Assembly (NCBI RefSeq): GCF_000189635.1
Contig: NW_002476375.1
Location: forward strand, 187,479 to 251,478
DNA length: 64,000 bases
Direction: 5' to 3'
Source: Tetrahymena thermophila SB210
Lineage: Eukaryota > Ciliophora > Oligohymenophorea > Hymenostomatida > Tetrahymenidae
Part shown: positions 1 to 12,511 of the stretch, piece after piece
Numbering within the stretch: position 1 is the stretch's first letter
Layout of the letters: each line of letters begins with the position of its first letter
Notes under the pieces: model-generated
Told to the model about the DNA's origin: nothing
What the model saw: the letters and a program-made list of their open reading frames with translations, nothing else
Databases searched by the model: none
Program-made: the position numbers and the translations under genes

Positions 1-1146
1 CTATATTTTTAGCTTTATCAGCCTAAATTAATAAATATTCTCTAATGATTTCTTAATATCAACAAAATACATTTCTATATTTTCAATTAATTTTTAATTA
101 AATATTCTAATTTATTTTATTTTTATTGTAGAAACTAAATTAAATGATATTAAAGTTAAACAAAATATTAATTTTATTCTATTAATAAAACATTTATTTA
201 CATTTTTATATATTTATATAAATTAAAGTAGTTTTTTCAGTATTAATTAAATTTATGAATCCTCATAAATTAAATAAGACTTAAAATTTTTATTTAAAAA
301 GGTTATTCATTTATTTTTTTTTTATATTTTTTTTGTATTTACATTTAAATTTTTTTTGGATTTAATTGGATTATTTATTTCAAAATATTTTAGTTTTGAC
401 ACTTTTTAAAAAGATTAATTATATGATAATTAATTTAATTGAATCATTTTTAAATTATGAGTTAAATATTTATTTATTATTTTAAATGTTAGATCAATCT
501 CCTAAAAAAATACTTTTATTTTAACTTTTTACATAAAATATTATTGAGTATAAGAGTCTACTAATTTATTAATATGGAGTGAAAGAATAAATATTTCATT
601 CCTGATCTACCGATCTATTTTATTTTAGAAGGTATATTATAAAATCTGATTAAAGAAAGTCTAATAGAAACTCAATTATTTACGCGGAAAAATTAAATAA
701 TTTATATGTTTTTATGAGAAAGTTAGAATTTTTGCTAATTAAAAATAATAAATTTAAATATTATGTCTTGAAAGTAAAAGATAAAGTTTATATCTAAATA
801 ATATTTTAAAAATCTTTTCAGATTAATTTCTTCAATTAATTGTAATATATTATTAGTTAATAGCACGCTCTTTCTACTAAAAAGCATTCATTATTTTAAT
901 TAAAACAAAAATAATTCATATCTTCAAAATTAATTCAAAGTTGGCTAATAATATTTACAATAAATTTATAGCAAATAGATAACTAAAAAGCAAGCAAGCA
1001 AGCGAGAACTATACACCTCACACAATTCACTCATTTAATTTAAAAATAAAAACAAAAAGCAATATAGATTCAAAGCTAGCTTTTAGTATATCAAAAGGAA
1101 GAATTTAATTAAGAAACAGCTAACTATCATTAATTAATTCGCAAGT
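1..1146. other. Intergenic, AT-rich, left edge of window
   Basis: I see no gene here. The DNA is almost pure A/T with poly-T and poly-A runs. A short tandem CAAGCAAGCAAGCG lies near 990-1003, about 150 bases before the importin alpha start, in what is probably the 5' leader or promoter of that gene. No promoter motif can be named with confidence. Confidence 0.6.
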
Positions 1147-2925
1147 ATGGATATTGGATAAGACGAGGCACAACTGGTATTGTAGCATAAAAAAGATTAG
1201 TTTAGAGTAGAGATTCGTAAGAAAAAGACAGATAGTTTAATATAGTAGAAAAGATTAAAGCTATTTAATAAGAATTTAACAAATTTAGATAGCTTTTCTG
1301 ATGCTGACAACAGTAAAAGCGATCAGAATACTACTCAAGATCCTTAGAACAACATTTTAAGTTAACAACAAATTTAACAATAATAAGTGTCTACTTTAGA
1401 TGTTTAAGTCATTCGTGATATAGAAAGTAGGCTTTTGCAATGTTAGAAAGATAATAATATAGAATAAATGAGATCTATTTTAATTCAGCTCGTTAAAATT
1501 GTTGGAACTTACCCATCACCAATAAATTAAATGTTTATGACAAGCTTACCTAAATTTGTAATTTCTATTGTTAATAAGCATGGCCCAGTAAATGATCCTA
1601 AATGTAAAAATTATGCTGCTCACATCTTGGCAAATCTCACTGCAGGTACTCCTATGTAGTTGTAAGAACTTTTTTAGCTAGATTTGATTCACATCTTAAT
1701 AGAGTAAATCCAATCCAAGGATGTAGAGTTAGCAGATCATGTCATTTGGGCTTTTAATAATGTCTTGATTGATAATCATTAACCAGAGAACCTTGTAAGA
1801 ATATTCTAAGAGCGCCCTTTGATAATTGAAGATTTGTGCTATTATTTCACCACTTCTTGTAATAATCCAAATATCTAGTTTTAGCTTATTAGCTCAGTAA
1901 TTCTTTCGATTTACTGTCTTTCTAGAATCCATAAAACTACTTAATCATATTATAATTAATTGAGGATTGCTATCCCATATCTAGCAAAATTATTAGATGT
2001 CCATCATCCAAAAGAACCAAACACAGTAATAAATAGCATGTCTTCGCTCCCTAATAAAAATAAATCAATGATTTTGAGCAATAATAGCAATTAGAATTAA
2101 ATGAATTCCGAAAATTGTAAACCAACTAATTTATAAAGCACAAATAGTAATATCTAAAAAAGTGACTAGCAAGTTAAGTAAAAATTTCTCTGTTCTGTAG
2201 ATTTAAAAATGTGCGCTCTTATAATAACGGATTTAAGTGAAGGTGATCCAAGAGTTATTAGCGATATGCTTAAAATTTAAGTTGATAGAATTATGCTTAG
2301 ATATTTAGAGTAGGGAATTGATGTTAATGAGCATTTCCTCACCTTTGTAATAAGAACTCTAGCCAACATGTCTAGTGGAAACGAGTTTCAAACTGACTAA
2401 CTTCTCTAAAAGGATATTTATTCATATCTGAACAGATTTTTGGAACATCCAAAAGAATAGATCAGAAAAGATGTTTGTTGGCTAATAAGCAATTTGTCAG
2501 CAGGAAATGCTTCTCAAATAGATGTATTTTTAAATAAGAATATGCTTTAAACTTTGATTCAAAGACTTAACGTAGAGTAGAGCATACATGTAAAAAAAGA
2601 GATACTGTTTGCTCTGAGTAACGCAACTGCACAAGCAACAAAAGAACAAATAAATAAAATGGTTTCTAATGGTTTATTGAGAGTTTTTTCAGATAACCTC
2701 GACCCCTAGTATGAAACTGAATTGCTTATTGAAATTTTAGAAGGAATAGAAAATGTAATGATGTTAGGTCGTTCTGATGACCTCAATAATAATTAAAATG
2801 CATATAGCCATGAATTTGAAGGATCTGGATGTTAAAGAAAAATCCAATATTTATATTACTAAAAATCAGACCAAACAGTAGTTGAAATTTCTGATAGAAT
2901 ACTCCGTTCATATGGAACTAATTGA
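1147..2925 (+). CDS. Importin subunit alpha (karyopherin alpha), ARM-repeat nuclear import adaptor
   Basis: Single-exon gene of 592 residues ending in TGA. Importin alpha binds nuclear localisation signals through its Armadillo repeats and importin beta through an N-terminal basic IBB segment, carrying cargo through nuclear pores. The N-terminus has a basic stretch (VEIRKKKTDSLIQQKRLKLF, about residues 20-39) placed like an IBB, followed by a Q-rich linker. The rest reads as ARM helices with the family's Trp-x3-Asn signatures: HVIWAFNNV, DVCWLISNLSAGNASQI and the close relative KEILFALSNATAQATKEQI, which match importin alpha repeats very well. A low-complexity N/Q/S loop (about residues 295-345) interrupts the middle repeats and is longer than in animal or yeast homologues. 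Start chosen as the first ATG of the open frame, preceded by a non-coding A/T leader. Assignment is secure; which importin alpha paralogue it is cannot be told from here. Confidence 0.93.
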
Positions 2926-3643
2926 AAGTTAAAAATCATTTACAATAAAATAAAATAAAAATAATATATAGTGTACAGTCTATTTAGTTTAATTATTTTG
3001 TCCACAAATTTTATAAAATCTAATAAGCTTAAGATAAAACAATTAAATTTATTTTTTTTTATCATGATCCTTTATAAATTTTAACATAATAGTTTATTAA
3101 TTAATACTTGAAGTATTTTTTCTCAAAGTAACAACAAAGCTTTTAATCATATATCAAAAATTTTAATTTGAAAATAAATTTTAATATGTAATTGATGATT
3201 TTGCTTCATTATAATTATAAATTTTTCTTAAATTGGAAAAAGAAAAAATAATATTTAAGAAAATTGTCTTTTTAAATAGTTTAAATGAGGTAAAATAAAA
3301 TTTTTTAATTAAATTAAGTTAAAAAAATATTGCAATTATTTTTATATTAAAAAAATTTAATTATTATTATTGTGGTAAAAATATAATTTACAAATTTGCT
3401 AATTAATTTAAGTAAAAAATTTATTTTTATTAAAAAAAATAAAACGCACTTATTATTTATTATTAAACATTGAAAATATAATTTTATCTCATATTATAAT
3501 TTATTAATATTTTTTTGTTAAATATTTCAATAATAAATTAAAACTTTAAATGTTAATTGAATTTATAAGCCTATTTAAATTTCTTAAAATCTTTATTATT
3601 TGAAATATTATCCTTTAAAATACACTAATATAATAAATATTAA
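2926..3643. other. Intergenic between converging genes
   Basis: AT-rich 3' flanks of two genes that face each other. Only A/T-rich possible polyadenylation signals are seen; no coding signal or structured RNA recognised. Confidence 0.6.
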
Positions 3644-5153
3644 TCAAGATATTGGTGTTTTATTAAATAATTTATAAGCCCTTATTGCAGTAGAATTTTA
3701 TTCTGAAGGATAAATTTATTGGTGGTATTCAATTAAATCTTTAGATAAACCATAAATTGCTCCTGCCAACATTCCTGAAATACAACCTACTGTATCAGAA
3801 TCACCTCCTAAATTAGCAGCTCTACAGACAACTTAACTAAATCTTTCACTATGATAATTTATATGCAAGCTCATAGCTAAGGCATCCATAGAGTAACCTC
3901 CTATTCCAGTTGGCGATTTTTCTGATCTTGTAGGAGAATATTTAAAATTGATATCTTTCCAGTTCCAATTTCTGTCTGCTTCACACTAATTGTAATTATT
4001 TTTTTAAAGAGAATTTTCTTACATGCTTTTTGCTATAAACAAAACAGATGTTTCTAGCATAAGGTCTTTACATGCTTCCTCACAAGTCAAATCCAAAATT
4101 TATTTAGGAGATAGTGCTTTATTTTCTCTAATATTATTTTTTATAAAATAAATATGAATTAGGTCTTAGTAAAATAGTTTACATATTAATTATTTTTGCT
4201 ATTATATAAGATAATAATTAGCAACACTCGGCAGCTTCTTATCCATCATTAGTAAGCAAACTTTGTTAAAATGCAATTTCAGCAGCTTCTTTGATATTAT
4301 CATGATATAAAATAGGTATTGGGGAAAGTCTCATTAAAGAACCATTTGAATTTTGATCTCCATAAAATTCTTTAATTCTAGTTTTACTTGGATTTTATAC
4401 AAAATCTATGAAATTGTTAAAAGTAGTTATGCCTATGCCAAATGAAAACTAATTCCATAATTCATTTTTTACATTTTCTTTTAACTCACTTAACATATAT
4501 TCTTACTTTCCTTTATTATCTTCTATAAAATACTAACTTTTTCCATTATTATAGCTCTCAAACCACCACAAAACAAATCTGTAACATTTAAATAAAAAAT
4601 AGTTTGAATTTTATACTTTATTATTTATTCTATAAATTATTTATTTATTATTTACTTACCTATGTCTTATATCTGAGGGTGAGTATTTCAATTAATTGCA
4701 TAAAAAACTATCAGCTATGCACAAAGCAAGCGAAGTATCGTCAGTATAAAGAGCTCTAGGACTCCTTAAATTGTCGAGGCAATTAAATCCTTTGATAATA
4801 TCTCTCTTATAGTCTATCGGAAATTAATCTGTTTGGTTGCCTAAAGCATCACCAATTGCAGACCCAACAAATACAGAAATAGCTCTACTTAGTTTTACAT
4901 CAATGCAGTATGAATTATCACCTTTCATTATCTTATTTACTATTTGTCTATCCTGATCTTCTTTAGGAATTATATCATAATGAAGCAAACTATCAAACTA
5001 AGTTTCGAATGTATTATCATCCTTCAATTTTCTAATAGTTTCCGGTATTGTTGGAAATTTTATTTACTCCATTTGTTTGAAACTTTTATTTAAAATTATT
5101 AATGTTTTTTTTGTTTGATTAAATAGCAAAGATATTTTTTTGATAAGACTCAT
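3644..5153 (-). CDS. ADP-ribosylglycohydrolase (ARH/DraG family) protein
   Basis: Three exons (5153-4660, 4578-4183, 4127-3644) separated by an 81 bp and a 55 bp GT...AG intron; 457 residues, ending in TGA. The family removes ADP-ribose from proteins or cleaves related N- or O-glycosidic ADP-ribose bonds with two Mg2+ ions. The metal-site motifs are all visible in order: GSAIGDALG (about residue 90), YTDDTSLAL (about 130) and, near the C-terminus, GGDSDTVGCISGMLAGAIYG. These acidic and Thr residues are the known metal ligands, so activity is expected. A second in-frame ATG at 5072 would give 430 residues and begin just before the conserved part; the extra 27 residues (MSLIKKISLLFNQTKKTL...) are basic and hydrophobic and could be a targeting peptide. 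The substrate (Arg-, Ser- or O-acetyl-ADP-ribose) cannot be deduced. Confidence 0.9.
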
Positions 5154-5475
5154 TCGATTGATTTAGTATTATTTTTACTTTCTGATAAATTATAAAAATT
5201 ATATAATAATTCTTATCAATTAAATAAATAAATACATACTATTTTTCTTTCTCTTAAAATTAAATATAAAACAAACTTAATAATAAGAAATAAAAAAAAT
5301 TATTTTAATTTTGTGGAAAAATTAATTTAATATTTAAAAATGGATATTTTAAAAAGATAAAAAGTATTACTGATTATTTATTTATATATTGATTAATTAT
5401 TTATTTAGAATTTTATAATTACAAATATATAAGTGAGAGATAGTTATCTAAAATAAATAATATTAGGTTTAAAAA
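5154..5475. other. Short divergent intergenic spacer
   Basis: About 320 bases of A/T-rich DNA between two gene starts that point away from each other, so it should hold both promoters. No recognisable element. Confidence 0.55.
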
Positions 5476-5826
5476 ATGAGAAATAATTATATTTTGTTGG
5501 TTATAATTTGCCTTAATTATGTTTATACATAAAACTAGGTTCCAACTTATAGCTAGTTTAAAGATTGTCTTTTGTAATGTTAGCATCCTTGCATAGGTTA
5601 AGAATGCATTTAAAATTAAGATCATCAATTCATCAGCTGCTACAGCTAATCTGATGAATGTCATAATTGGAATAGCGATTATTTCAATTCTTTAAATACT
5701 AAAACACTTGATACATAACTATTTAAATTATGCTTCGATAAATGTTAACCTTAACGTAGCGATTCTATATTCTCTAAGATGTACAATTGCTGGAGAAAAT
5801 GTGCTTTAGGAGATGAAAAAAAATGA
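5476..5826 (+). CDS. Small secreted cysteine-rich protein, function unknown
   Basis: Single-exon frame of 116 residues ending in TGA, read with TAA/TAG as Gln. Residues 1-18 (MRNNYILLVIICLNYVYT) form a clear signal peptide: basic start, hydrophobic core, small residue before the likely cleavage. The mature ~98 residues carry ten cysteines spaced through the chain (for example CLLQCQHPC, ECIQ, SCYS, ECHNW, LCFDKCQ, NCWRKC), as expected of a disulfide-stabilised extracellular or lumenal protein. I do not recognise a named family; saposin-, kringle- or protease-like assignments are not justified. It is not a random frame, because a signal peptide together with this cysteine density would be very unlikely by chance in such AT-rich DNA, where Cys codons are rare. 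Confidence 0.7.
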
Positions 5827-8800
5827 ATTAATAAATTTATAATAAAGTTAATAAAGATCAAAATGTAAATTTAAAAATTATTTTTTAGAATTATTTGAGT
5901 GATAATAAAATATTATGTATTAAATAAATACTGAATATATTTATTGTTGAATTAATATATATAATTATTTTAAATTTTGTTAACTCATATATCCATATAT
6001 AATAATTATGAAATATAAGCTCATATAGAAATAAATTAACCTTCTGACTATTGTCTATAATATTACTAACAAGTTAAATAATATCTTGATTCTACTTTAT
6101 TTATTTTCAATTTTGAAATTTTTCATGTTGAATCAAATATTTCTTCACTTAATAATATTGAAATAAATAAAAGAATTTATTTCATCGAATTTAAAGTATT
6201 TTAAAATATTAATATTGTTTAAATTATAATAAATAAAATTTCTTAGAATTTAAATATTTCAATTTATATTTTCTTTTTTGTTATTGATTGATTGAGAATA
6301 AGTTTTGGTTTGAATAATAAATACAATTTAATAAATTGATAAGAATCTTTTTTCAAAAAAATAAAATCTAAAAAAAAAAAGATTCCTTTTATAATTAAAC
6401 CATACAATCTATAATTTTCTATTAGAGGATTATTAAAAAATTAATAAAATTAAGATCTAATTTTAAACCTACTTATCTCCTTTTATATTTGTTCTACCTT
6501 TGCTAAGTTCTATTATTCCTCTAACAAATGGCAGTTATAATAATCCAAATCCATAATCATAAGTAATATATATAATTTTATTTAAATATCATGATGATGA
6601 AGTTGGAATCATATAACAATTTGTTCTATTCTACTTACCATTTTTCGTTACAATAGTACTAGAAATTCTTAGAATAATTATTAATTTTAAAATAAGGAAT
6701 AACCAATAAATATAAATAAAATAAAGTATTTATTGTTTATATCGACTATTTATATCACTATCTTAAGTATGGATGTTTTATCAAAAGATTCTATGAAATA
6801 TTAACATATGGAAATCAAATTTATTGGCTCTAAGCTTTTGATTTGCAGAAGGTTTAAATAAATTAATTTACCCTTCCATATGCAGTTAATCATTAAGAAC
6901 ACCTTTTAAAAAATAACTGAAAATTTTTATTAGAAAAAAGTTATGAAGAGTAAAATAACTTAACAGTGATTAAAGTATCTCTATTCAAGGTAGCATTATT
7001 AAATGTAGAAATAAAATTTATCTATCAAAATAATAGTGATTTTTTTAAATTATTGAAATTCGTTAATTAAAAAATAAAAATTCTTGCCTAACGAAATTAT
7101 TTGAAAAGAATGTTAAATCATTAAAATAAATCAAGGTAATAAAATTCTTTTTGCTTAAGTACTTGAGAAATATTTTTTAAAATTGTTAAAATAAATATAT
7201 ATAAATTTATAATTCTTATTGCAACTAACTAGTAATTCAATAAATATCATAGTTTGTAATAAATTTTTCAATAAATTTATAATTGCGAAAATATTTTTTG
7301 ATTGTTTTAAATTCACCATAATTTATTTAAATAAAATTTAGTATTAGAGTCAACAATTAACTTTTTGGTTAAAACAAATTTGAAAAACATCTAAATTAGT
7401 TTTCTAAATCAAAATAATAAAATGAGTAAAAGAATTGTATTTTGCTTGATTTTTAACAATTATTTTATTTAAAATGAAAACATTTTGCATATAAATAAAA
7501 TATTAAAAATAAACCATAAATTTATTTATCACTATTTTCTGCACAAACTATATTTATTCATATTTTATATATCTTATAACTGATAATAATTTAAAAATTT
7601 TTATGAAAATCAAAAAAATTCTTATTTGTATTGTGTAATAATAAAAAATTTTTTAAAAAGGAAAAATCAATTTTTATTGTTTGTTTATTCTTAAAAATGA
7701 ATTATTTTATTTTAAAATTTCAGTATTTAATTTTTCTTTTGAAAAATAACAAAAGAATCTAAGTAATATTTCAAAAAATCCTAGAATTTATCTTATAAGA
7801 ATATCAATTTTTACTTTTTAGAAGATAGAATGTATGCATTGATACTTTATCGTTAGTATTTTTAAAAATAGAATATTTTATCTTCATAATGTAAGCAAAA
7901 ATATTAATTTTTTTAAATTTCGAGCTTCATATTGTTGTATCGTATATTTACTTAGACAAATAAATAATTAGCTAGCTTTGATGACTTTTATTTAAATATT
8001 ATTTTAAGTTAGGAATTACTAAGTTTATTTATTAAATTTGCTTCATATTTTATTTGGGAAATTGTAAAGAGTAATAATTAGTTTTTTTGATTTTTAGATA
8101 GTAAATAATAATGATGCTTAGAAATTATATATTTTTGAATTAGTTTTTCTACTTAGTTTACATATATATAGATAGTTTAAAAGTTAATCATTTTTAATTT
8201 TTCATTTATATATTCAAATTCTTTTTGTTTAAGTATTATTTTCAATTCACATTCAATTAACCAACTCATTGAATCAATTTATCTGTCTGAAAAAAACTTT
8301 ATAGATAATAGAAAATTTGTTTAAAAATTATTAACTAGCCAAGAGTTTTTTATTATACTAGCTATCTTAAAAATTTTGTAGTCCTTATCGTATTTCAATT
8401 GTATATATAAATAGTAAAAATACAAATGATCTTTCATATTCTCAAATCCAAAAATTTATGAAAAATGTTATTTTATTTTTTAATGGCAGGAAAAAGATCT
8501 AATTTTTTACAAATACTTCCAAAATATTCAAGAAAATGCTATTTATGGGCTTTTTGTGCGATAGAAATTAACGATTTTATTGATGGTTCAAATCTGAGAG
8601 TAAATGAAGCTCTCGTGTTTAAAAAAAATTATCATTTTTATTTTTTTTCATTTACCATCATCATCTTGAAAAAAATATCAATCATTAAAAAATATGTCAT
8701 AAAATGTAAATTTTAAGAATCACAATCAACAAATTTATTTTTTTTTGAACCAAGCAGCAGATTAAAACATTGTTATAATGATTTTATTGTTTTTATAAAA

Positions 8801-9535
8801 GTGATTTCCTAACAATATTTAAGTTTGTTAGCGCTTAAACTTGAAGAGTAGGTTTGTTAAAATCGAAAATTAATTGACTATCTATTTTGATTATTGCTAG
8901 AAGCTAGCTGAAATTTAAACGAATAAACTGTATTCCTTATTATGAAAGAACTAAATAAATTTTAATGGCATTTAAAGTATTATTTGGTTTTATAAATTAC
9001 AAGATTTTAAATGTTAACTAGCATAAAGTTAAAATTATATTTTAATTGCATGAATATAAAAAATATAAACTTAAAATATTGATCAGTTAAAGTTAGTTAT
9101 TTATTTAGATAGTTGGTAAAAAATATACCATATATAGTGAATAAAGTGAGTAAATTTAAAGTAAATTTTATTCTTAGTTCCAATAGTCTTGTAGTTAAGT
9201 ATGGGGTAGTTAAAGTAAAAGTAGAAAATAAAATATTTTCTATGTCTTTCAATTGGAGTAAGTAAACAAGTATTTATTAATGTATGTAAATTGGTAAGTT
9301 GTGTTTAACTAGTGAATGAATGAATAAGTAAGTAAGTGAGCTAGTGAGTGAGTGAGTGAATGAGTTTTTCTTTGTTTTGTTGTTTTAAGAGTAAAAAATT
9401 ATTGTGAATTTGTTATTTTAGTTAATTTTTAAGAATTTTATTTTGTTATCAATTAATCACTTTATTTAATATTTTTCTTATATAATCAAGTGAGATTAGC
9501 ATGATTAGTTAGTTGATTTTCGTTCAAAAATTTTT
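5827..9535. other. Long intergenic region with weak coding-like scraps
   Basis: No gene that I can support. On the minus strand around 7020-6430 several short coding-like stretches occur in different frames and could be an old gene remnant or an intron-rich gene I cannot assemble. On the plus strand 8465-8890 is a 141-codon frame open only because TGA is the sole stop; it has no recognisable domain and such frames are expected by chance. A simple GTRA repeat lies near the right end (see 9311-9364). Confidence 0.5.
9311..9364. repeat. Simple tandem repeat of GTGA/GTAA/ATGA units
   Basis: About 54 bases made of 4-base units (GAATGAATGAATAAGTAAGTAAGTGAG...GTGAGTGAGTGAATGA pattern) with a few substitutions. 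It sits about 170 bases downstream of the stop of the minus-strand gene ending at 9536. A microsatellite, with no sign of coding function. Confidence 0.85.
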
Positions 9536-12511
9536 TCATTATTTTATTTATTGAATTACTACGAGTCTTTGGTTTTAAGGATTATAAGCTCTTTCACTTG
9601 GAAGTAGAGATCTAAAGTAGCATTGTTAATTATTAATGAGCATTTATTGAAAATCATTAGTTGTAGGAATTAGGCACGCAATTTAGCTTGCAGTATTTGG
9701 ATTAGAATAATAATTATTTTGATATAAATTATTCATATTTGATCCTTAAAAGATAGTTCCTTAGACTATTCTATTATTATTATTATTATTGAATATTTGA
9801 TCATTCAATAAAATATTAGATTGATATTGTGGATTCATAAATTAGTTCTTCATAAATAGTTGTTATTACATGCTTTCATATTGTGCTTACTAACAATTAT
9901 ATATATATTATTGGTATTACTATTACTAGTATAATTGTTATTTATTTATTTAATCATCTAACATTATTTGTGGCATATTTATCACCTTTATTTGATTATC
10001 GCAAGTAATTTGCCTTATAGGATTGTTGATTGTATTAATTTAGTTCAGATCTATGTTTCCATATACTTATTATTCAAACTTGCTGGCTGAATTATTTTAG
10101 CTGATTGTCATTTACTGGGTACGATTAAATTATTAGTTCTAAACTTAAAGAGATGAAATTTAGGGATATTTTTAGTTAAAAGAATGTTATTATTTAAATG
10201 GCAACTCATTTGTTAATTTGTTACCACCAGTAGATTAGTAAACTTAGTCAGAATAGTTTTAAGAATTGACTAGTGAAGGGCCTAACTTAAATTCACTGGC
10301 TTTTTGAGCTTCTTCTTTAATGTTGCTTTCTAAGAAACTAAAAACCTATCCATTTGTTTAAGGCGAATTCATAAAAGTGGATTCTTCGCTTAGTTTAGAA
10401 TTCATCATGTTTTTAAATCTTTATTGTGTGCTATATTTTGAATTCTAGGCAGTCAGCTAGTTTTATATATCTGCTATCTACTCTTCTGACTTGAGTATAG
10501 TAGTCTAAGATCTTGCTTATTTTTCACCCTTATCATCAAAGTGCTCTGTGTTATACTTATCTCTATTGTTTTACATCTTAGTTTTGAGGTTTAAGTTTTT
10601 TATTTAGATAATGTTATTTTGATGATTGTCAAAAGCCTAAAAGTCATTTTTTATTTCGTTTTTAAATGGCGTGAGCAATGAGCCATCATAATAAGAGCGA
10701 TTTTTGTATATGTCTTCTTCCTATCCCATATTTTGAGAGTAATCACTGCTCTCTAGTTTTAATTTGGGTTGTATTTATTTTTAAATTGATATTTTCACAT
10801 TTTTCTGATAATCATTATTTTGATAATGTTAGTCATCTGCGGTTGTTTTCGGGTTTTTTAGGAATGAATCAGAAGTAGGTATTAATGAGGAAGATGATAA
10901 ACTTGGTGATTATTTAATTTTCTTATTAGACTCTCCCTAGTTTTCTTGATTTTCATTAGATAATAGGCTATCTCCTTAAATACCAGCTTCAATACTGCAT
11001 CTGGGTTTTGATCTCTTCGCTAATTTTTCAAGTGAAAAAGTCTTGTCTTTATTGTGAAAATAAAAAAAATTTAAATAAAATAGAGAATTCATTCAAAAAT
11101 ATGAGTTAATTTTTAATAAATATATATTTTTTTAATGTTTACTGGCTGCGCTTTAACTTTCTAAGGCTTTTGAATTTTCATCTATGGCTTATTACATGTT
11201 AATTTCATGTGACTTTAACTGCTAATCTAAATAGCTGATTTTATTTTGATTTTCCTCATTGAATTGATAAATATTTGAATTTTGCTTGTTACCAGATAAA
11301 TGAGATTCGCCTGAATTTAAATTTTTATCCTTTGTTAATTCCTATTACTTCAAGTTTTTTTATTTGAATTTAGAGCTTGAGTCGCTTACTTCTTTTACAA
11401 ATTGATTCTAAATTTTACAATCAATATTTTTTTACGCACTATTGGTGATAATTTATTTAATGAAAGCATTATCATTATCATCATCATTGAATTAATAATT
11501 TGATTAATCTTGAGTTTTATTTACTTTTTATCGTTTTCTTTATATTTTTTCTTAATTTTCTAAGCAAGTTTATTGCAATTTTTTAGATTATCTTTAATTG
11601 TTCATTCTTGCTTTAAAAATTTTTTCATCACTCTGATTTTCATTATTCAAAGTGTGTAATTTTGAGCTTTTCTGACACTTTAACTTTTCACCCATTTATT
11701 AGCATGAATTACCACTGCCTTTTTCTTCAATATTATTTTTGTTTGTTTACTTTTTGTGCATATAATTTCTTAATGAAGGAACTGCTTAAACTCTTATTCC
11801 TGTATTCATACGCAATTTCTTTCTAAGCTATTTATCCTCCATGATATACTATAATATGGGGAATTAATCTTCAAATAGCTTATGCCAAAAGCAATAGAAA
11901 TTTTAATATTATGTTTCTCTCTAAATTGTATAATAATGCTAAAGAAGTATCAAAGCACATAAGCGCTGTCTATAAAAAGTGCAGTATTCTAATTAAGGAA
12001 CATTAGGATTTGGAGAAGGTTTTGAAATAGCTTCAAACAAAATGTTGACGTATTCCTTAGTTTACTAGCTTTATTCTATTTTTTAGCAAAATAAATTCAT
12101 CAGAACAATATATTTTTTTTGCTTTTCCACCATCTGCTTCTCAGCTAATTCCTTCATTTTACGAAAAACTTCACGTTTATACAAGAGACCCATATGTTAA
12201 ATTAACAATGGCGATATATAACTCTCTAAATAATAATTCATGAGAGTGGCTTGGAATTATTTGTTAATCTCTTTATGGTCTTTATGCTAGATATCTAGCG
12301 TAATTTTCAATGTTTCACGTCCAGTCTCTTCTAATATATCATTAAATACTTAATCATCCCGGAGCAATTAACCCTAGCATTCATAATATGAGCTAGGGAG
12401 AGAGCGGTTTTCGCAGAATTCTGTGAAAAGTTGTTATTTAGAAATTAAAGGTGAATTAGTTTTGTGAATAGAATCACATGAAGCATTTTAGGTGTCTTCT
12501 CCAAAAATCAT
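9536..12511 (-). CDS. Q/N/S-rich protein of unknown function
   Basis: Two exons (12511-11143 and 11046-9536) around a 96 bp intron starting GTAAAC; 959 residues in this model, ending in TGA. I do not recognise the protein. Residues about 1-260 look folded and helical, with alternating charged and hydrophobic residues (for example YYLESYISPLLIQHMGLLYK and the Cys/Phe/Tyr-rich stretch after it). From about 270 onward it is a low-complexity chain rich in Asn, Gln, Ser and Lys, with acidic patches and, near the C-terminus, poly-Asn and poly-Gln tracts encoded by mixed CAA/TAA/TAG and AAT codons. No transmembrane segment or signal peptide. The ATG at 12511 is preceded by an in-frame TGA, but an intron with good 5' consensus (GTAAAT, about 12612) could instead splice an upstream exon onto this ATG, so the N-terminus is uncertain. 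Confidence 0.75.

Noticed and set aside
8585-8600. GGTTCAAATC resembling a tRNA B box
   Set aside because: No matching A box or cloverleaf arms at the right distance.
8465-8890. 141-codon open frame on the plus strand
   Set aside because: With TGA as the only stop, frames of this length arise often in A/T-rich DNA. No domain, signal peptide or conserved motif supports it.
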